Assembly: GCA_022763185.1 (NCBI GenBank)
Contig: JALEGL010000014.1
Location: forward strand, 124,001 to 188,000
Length of the DNA: 64,000 nt
Direction of reading: 5' to 3'
From: a bacterium
Lineage (GTDB): Bacteria; Bdellovibrionota_G; JALEGL01
Shown here: positions 56,832 to 64,000 of the stretch, piece after piece
Numbering within the stretch: position 1 is the first letter of the stretch
Layout: every line of letters begins with the position of its first letter
Notes under the pieces: generated by a model
Told to the model about the DNA's origin: nothing
Database searches by the model: none
The model's input: the letters and a program-made list of their open reading frames with translations, nothing else
Translations under genes and position numbers: made by a program

Positions 56832-56843
56832 GGAAAGGATAGA

Positions 56844-57437
56844 ATGCAACAGTTGAAACCTATTATTTTAGCCTCAGCATCTCCACGTAGAAAAGATCTT
56901 TTGCAGCAAATGGGCTTAGACTTTTCTGTAAAAGTTTTTCCAGTCAACGAACAGAGTTTAGAAACAGACCCTGAAAAAAAAGTAATGGCTATAGTTAAAC
57001 AAAAAATGGATGCCGCCATTAAACATTTAGCCAAAGAAAGTGTTGAAAAAAGCTGTATACTCTGTGCTGATACGATTGTTGTTGTCAATAATAATGTGTT
57101 GGGCAAGGCCAGAAATAAGGACGAAGCAAAAGACATGCTTCAAAAGCTTTCTGGGAAAGAACATAAAGTAATGACTGCTTTTTATATGCATTGTCATAAT
57201 GATAAAGTTTATCAGGAAGTTGTTATTACTGAGGTTGAGTTTATGTCTTTAACGGAAACCATGATTGATCAATACTTATGTCATGATGAGTATAAAGATA
57301 AAGCTGGATCTTATGCTATACAAGGGATGGCAGGAAGTTATATTAAAGAAATCAAAGGTTCTTATTCAAATGTCATTGGTTTACCACAAGTTCATGTTTT
57401 AAAGGCTTTTGAAGTATTAAATGTCCTCAAATTTTAA
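56844..57437 (+). CDS. maf: Maf-type nucleoside triphosphate pyrophosphatase
   Basis: Maf proteins hydrolyse non-canonical or canonical NTPs to NMP and pyrophosphate, and they affect septum formation. The product has 197 residues. ILASASPRRKDLL near residue 8, the catalytic aspartate D76 in CADTIVVV, and DKAGSYAIQGMAGSYIKEIKG are conserved. Which of the dTTP/UTP or m7GTP subgroups it belongs to is unsettled. It overlaps the next gene by 17 bases. Confidence 0.93.
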   Translation: MQQLKPIILASASPRRKDLLQQMGLDFSVKVFPVNEQSLETDPEKKVMAIVKQKMDAAIKHLAKESVEKSCILCADTIVVVNNNVLGKARNKDEAKDMLQKLSGKEHKVMTAFYMHCHNDKVYQEVVITEVEFMSLTETMIDQYLCHDEYKDKAGSYAIQGMAGSYIKEIKGSYSNVIGLPQVHVLKAFEVLNVLKF

Positions 57438-58140
57438 AGCAGTGATGAGTACAGCAGACCTTAAATATAAACTAAATCAAATAAAAAGTGACATTTTTAC
57501 ATTGAATGAAAAAGCACGTTTGGTGTGTGTATGTAAAAAATTCCCTGCCAATGTTTATGAAACACTTATGGAATGCGGTCAGAAGGACCTTGCTGAAAAC
57601 TATGTTCAAGAAGCCATTGAAAAAAGACGCTTGCTGGCTCAAGAGAAACAAAGCCAAGTAAATTGGCATTACATAGGAAAAATTCAAAGCAATAAAATTA
57701 AAGACATTTGTCAGTATTTTTCAGTTATTCATAGTTTGGATCAGATTAAGCATGCAAAAAAAATGAATCAAGTTTTAACAGAGCTCAACAAAGAACTAAA
57801 TGTATTGGTGCATGTTAACTTGGCGCTTGAAGAGCAAAAAAGTGGAATCAAAAAAGAAAGTTTGTCTCAGTTTTTAATTGATTTACAACCGTTTAATAAG
57901 CTGCATTGTATTGGTTTGATGACTTTTCCACCCTATCAAGAGAATCCTCAACACAATAGAGTGTACTTTAAAGCATTAAGAGAATTGTTAGAAAACAATA
58001 GAAGATTTGTAAGAGATGAAGAAAAATTTATTCATTTGAGTATGGGGGTATCCAGTGATTATAAGGTTGCTCTTTCTGAAGGGGCAACCATGATCCGGTT
58101 GGGACGAAGTGTTTTGGGAGACAGAGAAAAGCTTGGATAA
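57421..58140 (+). CDS. YggS/PROSC-type PLP homeostasis protein
   Basis: This is a pyridoxal-phosphate carrier protein of the YggS family. It has 239 residues, with the PLP lysine probably K39 in VCVCKKFPANVY. The family segment WHYIGKIQSNKIKDI near 80 and the C-terminal LSMGVSSDYKVALSEGATMIRLG are diagnostic. The start may be ATG 57421 inside maf or ATG 57445. It is located between maf and divIVA, with proC nearby on the other strand, a commonly seen grouping. Confidence 0.93.
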   Translation: MSSNFKAVMSTADLKYKLNQIKSDIFTLNEKARLVCVCKKFPANVYETLMECGQKDLAENYVQEAIEKRRLLAQEKQSQVNWHYIGKIQSNKIKDICQYFSVIHSLDQIKHAKKMNQVLTELNKELNVLVHVNLALEEQKSGIKKESLSQFLIDLQPFNKLHCIGLMTFPPYQENPQHNRVYFKALRELLENNRRFVRDEEKFIHLSMGVSSDYKVALSEGATMIRLGRSVLGDREKLG

Positions 58141-58174
58141 ATGCGATATATTTAGATAATCTGCAAAATTACCG

Positions 58175-58180
58175 TATAAT
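58175..58180 (+). promoter_or_regulatory. -10 box directly before divIVA
   Basis: A perfect TATAAT lies 9 bases before the divIVA ATG, with only a weak -35 match (TTTAGA). No Shine-Dalgarno sequence is present, suggesting a leaderless or nearly leaderless transcript. Confidence 0.45.
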
Positions 58181-58189
58181 ACATATCTA

Positions 58190-58645
58190 ATGAAATTAGC
58201 ACCTTTAGACCTTTTGCATAAAAAATTTAATAAAAAAACCTTTGGTTTTGATCCTAAGGAAGTTGCAGATTTTCTTAAAGATATACAAACTTCATGGGAA
58301 GAGGATAGAGCAGCTTTAATAAAAAAAGAAGAAGAGCTTGCTCAACTAGAGCGGCTGGTTTCTGATTATAGAGAAAAAGAAGTTGCATTAAAGCAAGCCG
58401 TGGTCTCTGCACAAAAAGTATCTGAAGAAATGAAGCGATCGGGTGAAAGAGAAGCCCAAATGATCAAAGAAGAAGCCAATGTTCAGGCTGAAAGATTGCT
58501 TAATCAAGCACATAACCAACTCAATCATGTCATGCAAAGAATCAACGCCTTAAAACAGCAAAAAGCAGATTTTTTGGGTCACCTTAGAGGTCTGATTCAA
58601 ACTCATGATAATTTACTAAAGATGCATGAAAACAACGACAAATAA
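58190..58645 (+). CDS. DivIVA-family coiled-coil protein
   Basis: The product has 151 residues. The N-terminal DivIVA motif (APLDLLHKKFNKKTFGFDPKEVADFL) is followed by a long coiled coil from about residue 30 to 145. DivIVA proteins bind curved membranes and organise poles or septa, and shorter relatives occur in delta-type proteobacteria. It follows the YggS-like gene by 50 bases. Confidence 0.88.
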   Translation: MKLAPLDLLHKKFNKKTFGFDPKEVADFLKDIQTSWEEDRAALIKKEEELAQLERLVSDYREKEVALKQAVVSAQKVSEEMKRSGEREAQMIKEEANVQAERLLNQAHNQLNHVMQRINALKQQKADFLGHLRGLIQTHDNLLKMHENNDK

Positions 58646-58737
58646 CAAGTAACTTTATCTAAGATAAGAATGGAATGATCAAAAAATAACATAAGTTTTC
58701 GCAACTTGGTTTAAATTTTAATGGATAATGTTTTAGC

Positions 58738-58765
58738 TTGATTCCCTAATTGATCAAGGTATAAA
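58738..58765 (+). promoter_or_regulatory. Promoter abutting folD
   Basis: TTGATT (58738-58743), a 16-base spacer and TATAAA (58760-58765) would start transcription at or next to the folD GTG (58772). No ribosome site is visible. Confidence 0.45.
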
Positions 58766-58771
58766 TGGCAT

Positions 58772-59635
58772 GTGAGTCTACTCGATGGGAAAATGTTAAG
58801 TAAAAAGCTTAAAGAAGAGCTTACGCAAGATGTATCCCATTTTATTGAAAATCACGGCAGAGCACCTGGCTTGGCAACCATTTTGGTTGGGCATGATTCA
58901 GCTTCTGCAGTTTACATTAAAAATAAACGCTTATCTTGTGAAAAAACAGGTATTACTTCTTATCATCAACAGTTTGCTGACGATATTGATCAACAAAAGC
59001 TAATTGATCATATTAATCAGTTGAACAATGATCCTAAAGTGGATGGTATTCTTCTGCAGTTACCCTTGCCCATCCATTTAAATACACAAAAGCTTTTAAA
59101 TACAATTGATCCTTGTAAAGATGTAGATGGTTTTCATCCGTACAATTTAGGTAAATTACTTAAATCAGAAACAGCATTCATTCCTTGTACGCCGCTAGGC
59201 ATTTTAAGGCTATTACAACATTATGCTATTGAGCTTTCAGGCAAGCACTGTGTAATTTTAGGTAGAAGTAATATTGTGGGAAAACCTCTGGCAATGTTAT
59301 TGTTAAATAACAATGCAACAGTAACGGTTTGCCATTCTAAAACTGACAACATTGAGAGCTATGTTCAGCAAGCGGATATTGTCATTGCAGCCGTGGGTAA
59401 AGCCAAACTGGTTAAAGAAGATTGGATAAAACCTGGTGCAGTTGTGATTGATGTGGGAATCAATAGACAAAATGATGGATCTCTATGTGGAGATGTTGAC
59501 TATGAACAAACTGCTGATAAAGCCTCTTGGATCACACCGGTTCCAGGAGGGGTAGGGCCTCTAACCATTGCCATGCTTTTACAAAATACAGTTTTAGCTG
59601 CCAAACAGCAGGAAAAAATAAAAGATAGAGGATAA
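58772..59635 (+). CDS. folD: Bifunctional methylene-THF dehydrogenase/methenyl-THF cyclohydrolase
   Basis: FolD interconverts 5,10-methylene-THF and 10-formyl-THF. The product has 287 residues. The catalytic lysine is K52 in VYIKNKRL, followed by GILLQLPLP, KDVDGF, the Rossmann region VILGRSNIVGKPLAMLL and the C-terminal TPVPGGVGPLTIAMLLQNT. The start is GTG. It precedes gcvT by 5 bases, so methylene-THF made by glycine cleavage can be processed by an enzyme from the same transcript. The formyl-THF produced also feeds PurN. Confidence 0.97.
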   Translation: MSLLDGKMLSKKLKEELTQDVSHFIENHGRAPGLATILVGHDSASAVYIKNKRLSCEKTGITSYHQQFADDIDQQKLIDHINQLNNDPKVDGILLQLPLPIHLNTQKLLNTIDPCKDVDGFHPYNLGKLLKSETAFIPCTPLGILRLLQHYAIELSGKHCVILGRSNIVGKPLAMLLLNNNATVTVCHSKTDNIESYVQQADIVIAAVGKAKLVKEDWIKPGAVVIDVGINRQNDGSLCGDVDYEQTADKASWITPVPGGVGPLTIAMLLQNTVLAAKQQEKIKDRG

Positions 59636-59640
59636 ATAAA

Positions 59641-60762
59641 ATGAGTCAGTTATTAAGAACACCCGTGTACAATTTGCATATCCAAGCCAAGGCTAAAATG
59701 GTTAATTTTGGTGGTTGGGAGATGCCCATACAGTATTCAACAGGTATTATTAAAGAGTATGAAGCCGTCAGAAATGATATGGGGCTTTTTGATGTTAGCC
59801 ATATGGGCGAAATCGAAATATCTGGCAAAGATGCATTGGCTTTTTGTCAAAAAGTATGCAGTAATAATGTCGCTAAGCTCAAACCCGGTAAAATTCAGTA
59901 TGCAGCCATTATTGATCATCAAGCAAAAATGATTGATGATTGCACGCTTTATTGTTTGTCAGCAGACAAGTTTTTATTTGTGGTCAATGCAAGCCATATC
60001 CAAGAAGTTTATGACTGGTTTGAAGAGAATAAAGCCAGTGAAGAAGTAGAGATTAACAATAAAAGTGATGACTATGCTTTGTTTGCTTTACAGGGCCCCA
60101 AATCAGACGCTTTTTTAAGTGAGCTTGTAAAACGTAATTTAAGTGAAACAGTTCGCTATTATGAGTTTAATGTTGCTCAAATTAATGATGTTGCTTGTTT
60201 AATTTCCAGAACAGGCTACACAGGTGAAGACGGTTTTGAAATTTATTTTGACAGTAAAGACGCCGCTAAACTATGGGCATATTTTATTGAGCAAGGAGAG
60301 CCTTTAGGTTTAAAGCCAATTGGTCTAGGTGCAAGAGATTTATTGCGCTTGGAGATGGGCTACCTGTTAAGTGGCCAAGATTTTAATAAAAACACTCACG
60401 TGCTGGAGGCTGGTCTGAGTTGGGTCACCAAGCTAGACAAAGGCTCATTCATAGGAAAAGATGCCGTTGCAAACTTGAAAGAACAAGGCGTTAAACAACG
60501 TGTACGGGCCTTTAAGTTGCTAGGCAAGGGAGTCCCTCGTGAAGGGTATACGATCTGGCTGGATGAAGACAAAACTCAAAAATTAGGTCAAGTAACCAGT
60601 GGATCATTCTCGCCACAGTTAAAACAAGGTATTGGTTTAGCTATGCTTAGTACAGAACCAAAATTAGGTTCAAAGCTGTTTGTTGAGCTTCGTAAGGATA
60701 AATTGGTTATGGGAGAAGTATGCAAACCTCCTTTTGTAAAATCTTCTGTAAAGAAAAACTAA
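59641..60762 (+). CDS. gcvT: Glycine cleavage system T protein (aminomethyltransferase)
   Basis: The T protein moves the aminomethyl carbon from lipoylated H protein to THF, releasing ammonia. It has 373 residues, with VNFGGWEMPIQYSTGIIKEY near the N-terminus, FDVSHMGEIEISG, and the folate-site aspartate in the SRTGYTGEDGFEIYF region. The GSFSPQLKQGIGLA segment lies near the end. It is coupled in position to folD. No glycine riboswitch was recognised upstream. Confidence 0.97.
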   Translation: MSQLLRTPVYNLHIQAKAKMVNFGGWEMPIQYSTGIIKEYEAVRNDMGLFDVSHMGEIEISGKDALAFCQKVCSNNVAKLKPGKIQYAAIIDHQAKMIDDCTLYCLSADKFLFVVNASHIQEVYDWFEENKASEEVEINNKSDDYALFALQGPKSDAFLSELVKRNLSETVRYYEFNVAQINDVACLISRTGYTGEDGFEIYFDSKDAAKLWAYFIEQGEPLGLKPIGLGARDLLRLEMGYLLSGQDFNKNTHVLEAGLSWVTKLDKGSFIGKDAVANLKEQGVKQRVRAFKLLGKGVPREGYTIWLDEDKTQKLGQVTSGSFSPQLKQGIGLAMLSTEPKLGSKLFVELRKDKLVMGEVCKPPFVKSSVKKN

Positions 60763-60843
60763 AAGCTAAAGAGAATTTGCGTGTTTTGTAAAAATAGGTA
60801 TTAGGGAGAAAAGTTTAAAAAAAGTATGTTAACGAAATGACTG

Positions 60844-60872
60844 TTGACATGATTTGAGTTGATCAAAATTAA
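60844..60872 (+). promoter_or_regulatory. Possible promoter upstream of gcvH
   Basis: TTGACA (60844-60849) lies in the 128-base gap between gcvT and gcvH. The -10 at 17 bases (AATTAA) is weak. A separate promoter for gcvH-gcvPA-gcvPB is therefore only possible. Confidence 0.3.
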
Positions 60873-60890
60873 AAATATAGGAGTAAAACT

Positions 60891-61286
60891 ATGGATTTTC
60901 CTGAAGATCTTTATTATACCAAAGAACATGAGTGGGTAAAGCTGCTTGAAAGTGAAAGTGCAGTATTAATTGGGATTACTGAATATGCTCAAGAAAAATT
61001 AGGAGATATTGTTCATGTTGATTTACCTGATGAAGAAGATGAAGTGCACATGAATGAGCCTTTTGGCAGTATTGAGTCAGTTAAAGCCGTATCAGATGTT
61101 TACGCGCCAGTTTCAGGCCATGTTGTAGAAAACAACAGTGCTTTATTAGACTCTCCTGAAGCAGTTAATGATGATCCCTATGAAGATGGCTGGCTTGTAA
61201 AAGTTGAAGTTGAAAGTATGGATTTTGCTCAAGAGTTGATGGATGCTGAAGAATACGCTGAGTTTATTGAAAACGAAGAAGATTAA
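60891..61286 (+). CDS. gcvH: Glycine cleavage system H protein
   Basis: The H protein is the lipoyl carrier shuttling between P, T and L proteins. It has 131 residues. The lipoylated lysine is K65 in FGSIESVKAVSDVYAPVSG. KEHEWVKLLE and GITEYAQEKLGDIV are conserved, and the C-terminus is strongly acidic. The ATG follows ATAGGAGTAAAACT. It is followed after 26 bases by gcvPA. Confidence 0.98.
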   Translation: MDFPEDLYYTKEHEWVKLLESESAVLIGITEYAQEKLGDIVHVDLPDEEDEVHMNEPFGSIESVKAVSDVYAPVSGHVVENNSALLDSPEAVNDDPYEDGWLVKVEVESMDFAQELMDAEEYAEFIENEED

Positions 61287-61312
61287 ATACTAATAAAATA
61301 GAGGATATTAAA

Positions 61313-62662
61313 ATGATGCGATACTTTTCCCTAACTGAGCATGACAAAAAACAAATGTTAGATACATTAGGGAAAAGTAGTCTTGAACAGCTGTTTTTAA
61401 GTTTACCTGAAGAAGTATTTCATCAAGGCCAATTAAATTTACCCAGTGCAAAAGAAGAGTATGAGTTGCAGTCTTATTTTGAAGCAATGTCGCATAAAAA
61501 TTACTCTGCACAAAAAAGCTTTAAAAGTTACCTAGGTGCAGGAGCTTATGAACACTTTATCCCTTATGTGGTGGATGCCTTAAGCTCTAGAGGTGAGTTT
61601 ACAACGGCTTATACCCCATACCAAGCTGAAATAAGTCAAGGAACCTTGCAAGCTATTTTTGAGTTTCAATCCATGGTGGCCAATTTATTAGGTGTTGGTG
61701 TGGCCAATGCGTCGATGTATGACGGCGCATCAGCTCTAGCAGAAGCTGTATTGATGGCTTTGAGAATTCAAAAGAAGCGCAGTAAAGTTTTAATTTCTCA
61801 AGGTGTTCATCCAGAGTACATTAAAACTATTCAAAGTTATATTGACCCAAATCAATGTGAGATTCATTATTTACCCTTGAATCAAGAAGGTTACCCCCAA
61901 CTCCCTGAATTGGATGACTCTATTGCTTGTGTGGTCACAGGGTATCCTAATTTTTATGGGGTAATAGAACCGATTGATCAAATAGCAGAACAATGTAAAC
62001 AGCATAATATTTTAACCATTGCATGTTTTACGGAAGCCTTGGCTTTTGGCTTGCTTAAAGCCCCAGGTGAGTTGGGTGCTGACATTGTTGTTGGTGAAGG
62101 TCAAAGTTTAGGTAACCCATTAAGTTTTGGTGGCCCTTATGTAGGGTTAATGGGCGCTGATGATAAATATGTAAGACAGCTTCCCGGACGTTTGGCTGGA
62201 CAAACAGTAGATGCACAAGGAACACCAGGTTATGTTTTAACACTGTCTACCCGTGAACAACATATCAGAAGGCAAAAAGCAACTTCTAATATCTGCACAA
62301 ACCATTCACTCTGCGCACTTAGAGCTGCAATCTATATGGGAACATTGGGGCAAAAAGGTATAGAAAGTATAGCGCTTAATAATCATGAAAAAGCAGAATA
62401 TTTAAAAAATGAACTCACCCAGTTAAAAGGTTTAGAACTGTTATACCAGGGGCCAAGCTTTAATGAGTTTGCTATAAAGCTTAACTCTATTTCACTAAAG
62501 CAGTGGCAGGAAGCTTTTGAAAATAATAACATTGCTAGCGGGGTAGATTTAGCAAGGTTTGACCATAGAAATAAGAACTGTCTTTTGATTAACTGTACTG
62601 AAACAAAAACGGATGATGACTTAAAACATTATATTAAAGTGGCAAAAGAGGTGCTAAAATGA
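61313..62662 (+). CDS. gcvPA: Glycine dehydrogenase (decarboxylating) subunit 1
   Basis: This is the N-terminal half of the two-subunit glycine decarboxylase. It has 449 residues, with a PLP-enzyme fold but no PLP lysine. FLGAGAYEHFIPYVVDAL near residue 65, YQAEISQGTLQAIFEFQSM, and SLGNPLSFGGPYVGLMG are characteristic. The stop overlaps the gcvPB start as ATGA, ensuring equal synthesis. Two ATG codons occur in tandem at the start. Confidence 0.97.
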   Translation: MMRYFSLTEHDKKQMLDTLGKSSLEQLFLSLPEEVFHQGQLNLPSAKEEYELQSYFEAMSHKNYSAQKSFKSYLGAGAYEHFIPYVVDALSSRGEFTTAYTPYQAEISQGTLQAIFEFQSMVANLLGVGVANASMYDGASALAEAVLMALRIQKKRSKVLISQGVHPEYIKTIQSYIDPNQCEIHYLPLNQEGYPQLPELDDSIACVVTGYPNFYGVIEPIDQIAEQCKQHNILTIACFTEALAFGLLKAPGELGADIVVGEGQSLGNPLSFGGPYVGLMGADDKYVRQLPGRLAGQTVDAQGTPGYVLTLSTREQHIRRQKATSNICTNHSLCALRAAIYMGTLGQKGIESIALNNHEKAEYLKNELTQLKGLELLYQGPSFNEFAIKLNSISLKQWQEAFENNNIASGVDLARFDHRNKNCLLINCTETKTDDDLKHYIKVAKEVLK

Positions 62663-64000
62663 GCGAAAATACACACAATGAGCCATATAAAGTCCAAGAA
62701 GAACAGCGGTCTTACAAGTATATTCCAACTCTGCTTGAAAAGTCCATTGTTCACGATACCTCTTTGGAAAACAAAAAGGTACAATCTAAAAATGTAACAT
62801 CAATTCCTGAGCAATACATAAGATCAAGTATTGAAGATTTCCCAAATGTATCTGAATTTGAAATCGTGCGCCATTATACGAATTTATCAAAGTTAAACTT
62901 TTCTATTGATGAAGGCTTTTATCCTTTGGGCTCTTGCACGATGAAATACAATCCCAAAATCAATGATTGGGCGGCCAACTTGCCAGGCTTTAGAGATATT
63001 CATCCTTATGCAGCAGAAAAAACTGTTCAAGGCGCCTTGGAGTTGATGTATCTTTTGCAAGAAAGTTTAACTCACATATCAGGTTTAAAAGCCTGTAGTT
63101 TACATCCAGCAGCCGGTGCACAAGGTGAATTGGTGGGTGTCAAGATGATTGCAAAATATCATCAGCAGAATAATCAAACACATAAAGATACAGTTTTGGT
63201 TCCAGACTCAGCACATGGTACCAATCCTGCCAGTGCAGCATTATGTGGCTTAAAAGTAAGAGAAATAAAAACTGGGACCAAAGGTTACATTGAGTATGCC
63301 CAGGTTGAAGAAGCCATGGGTGATGATGTTGCGGCTATAATGACAACGGTTCCTAACACCTTAGGGATTTTTGAAAAAGATATCGTAAAAATTTCAAAAC
63401 TCATGCATGATAATGGAGCTTTGGTTTATGGCGATGGTGCTAACCTAAATGCTCTTGTTGGCAAAGCAAGTTTTGGTGCTATGGGGGTTGATGTCATGCA
63501 CATCAATCTGCATAAAACATTTTCAACACCACATGGAGGAGGAGGGCCTGGAGCAGGTCCAGTGGTGGTGTCTGATCGTTTAAAGGATTATTTGCCTTCG
63601 CCTTTTGTCAATAAGAATGATCAAGGAGAGTATCATTTAGATTATTCAACTCCATATTCAGTTGGTCAATACAGAGCATTTTACGGTAATTTTGGTATGT
63701 TGGTTAGAGCACTGTGTTATATCTATGCTTTTGGTCATGAACATTTGGCTAAAATTAGTGAGTACTCGGTACTGAATGCTAACTATATTCGTAAAGCTTT
63801 AGAACCCTATTTTCATTTGCCTTATGAAACAGACACTTTGCATGAAGTTGTATTTTCAGACCAAAAGCAAAGAAAAAAATATGATGTCAATACGATGGAT
63901 ATTGCCAAACGCTTAATGGACTACGGTTATCATCCCCCAACAGTATACTTCCCACTTATTGTTGAAGGTGCATTAATGATGGAGCCCACAGAAAGCGAAT
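62659..64000 (+). CDS. gcvPB: Glycine dehydrogenase (decarboxylating) subunit 2, 3' truncated by window edge
   Basis: This is the catalytic half of glycine decarboxylase. About 447 residues are visible and the gene runs off the end of the window, with perhaps 30-50 residues missing. The PLP lysine is K286 in INLHKTFSTPHGGGGPG. GFYPLGSCTMKYNPK near residue 90 and VPDSAHGTNPASAA near 180 are diagnostic. It begins 4 bases inside the end of gcvPA. Together with gcvT and gcvH it supplies all cleavage-specific proteins. The L protein gene is not in view. Confidence 0.97.
   Translation, partial: MSENTHNEPYKVQEEQRSYKYIPTLLEKSIVHDTSLENKKVQSKNVTSIPEQYIRSSIEDFPNVSEFEIVRHYTNLSKLNFSIDEGFYPLGSCTMKYNPKINDWAANLPGFRDIHPYAAEKTVQGALELMYLLQESLTHISGLKACSLHPAAGAQGELVGVKMIAKYHQQNNQTHKDTVLVPDSAHGTNPASAALCGLKVREIKTGTKGYIEYAQVEEAMGDDVAAIMTTVPNTLGIFEKDIVKISKLMHDNGALVYGDGANLNALVGKASFGAMGVDVMHINLHKTFSTPHGGGGPGAGPVVVSDRLKDYLPSPFVNKNDQGEYHLDYSTPYSVGQYRAFYGNFGMLVRALCYIYAFGHEHLAKISEYSVLNANYIRKALEPYFHLPYETDTLHEVVFSDQKQRKKYDVNTMDIAKRLMDYGYHPPTVYFPLIVEGALMMEPTESE

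Noticed and set aside
59600-59645. Glycine riboswitch upstream of gcvT
   Set aside because: Only 5 bases separate folD and gcvT, and no riboswitch-like structure was recognised upstream of folD or gcvH.

Overview
The window is AT-rich chromosomal DNA from a Gram-negative bacterium. The evidence for a Gram-negative cell is a set of lipoproteins, small outer-membrane-barrel candidates and an OxyR regulator. RpoB and RpoC are of proteobacterial type. RpoC Zn-site cysteines C70/C72/C85/C88 and the rifampicin-pocket residues line up with E. coli. A DivIVA-family protein, a split GcvPA/GcvPB glycine decarboxylase and a possible MYXO-CTERM-like tail suggest the former Deltaproteobacteria, perhaps Bdellovibrionota. 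That placement is inference. Genes are tightly packed and no tRNA, rRNA, CRISPR array or insertion sequence was seen.

Bases 1-25742 hold one continuous information-processing block: rpoB (5' truncated), rpoC, rpsL, rpsG, fusA, then the S10, spc and alpha ribosomal operons with secY, adk, map, rpmJ, rpoA and rplQ, ending in a TlpA-like thioredoxin and fabD. The order is classical, but tuf, rplC (L3), rpsN (S14), infA and rpsD (S4) are absent from their usual slots. L24, L30 and L17 carry Lys/Ala-rich C-terminal tails.

Bases 25743-33300 hold miaB, a gamma-carbonic-anhydrase-like protein, a lone cyclic-nucleotide-binding domain, a secreted M35-like (aspzincin) metalloprotease candidate, an archaeal-type (type II) GAPDH, a 60-residue Tudor-like protein with its own promoter and terminator, glutamate dehydrogenase and an unknown exported protein.

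Bases 33301-37130 hold purN, a RadC-like protein, and a peroxide-defence cluster: oxyR (C199/C208 present) divergent from a thioredoxin, a small DUF6952-like protein, and an AhpC-type peroxiredoxin preceded by a strongly structured 240-base leader.

Bases 37253-48300 hold a lone CHASE2-like exported protein, a bifunctional Rel, then gshA (plant-type GCS2), a VanZ-like protein and a phytochelatin-synthase-like lipoprotein. These are followed by a class II aldolase, a transaldolase/F6P aldolase, a small barrel protein, etfBA, and an intergenic region built from a duplicated etfA 3' end plus hairpin repeats.

Bases 48429-64000 hold dnaK, a beta-propeller/FnIII surface protein with a possible C-terminal sorting tail, truA, proC, a Tam41-like nucleotidyltransferase, a TauE/SafE permease, maf, a YggS-like protein, divIVA, folD and the glycine cleavage genes gcvT-gcvH-gcvPA-gcvPB (3' truncated). 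FolD and GcvTHP together form a one-carbon (tetrahydrofolate) unit.

The items most worth a second look are the gshA/VanZ/phytochelatin-synthase-like group, the Tam41-like protein, the mosaic hairpin repeats and structured leader, the relocated ribosomal genes, the slippery-site split ORF before miaB, and the type II GAPDH.
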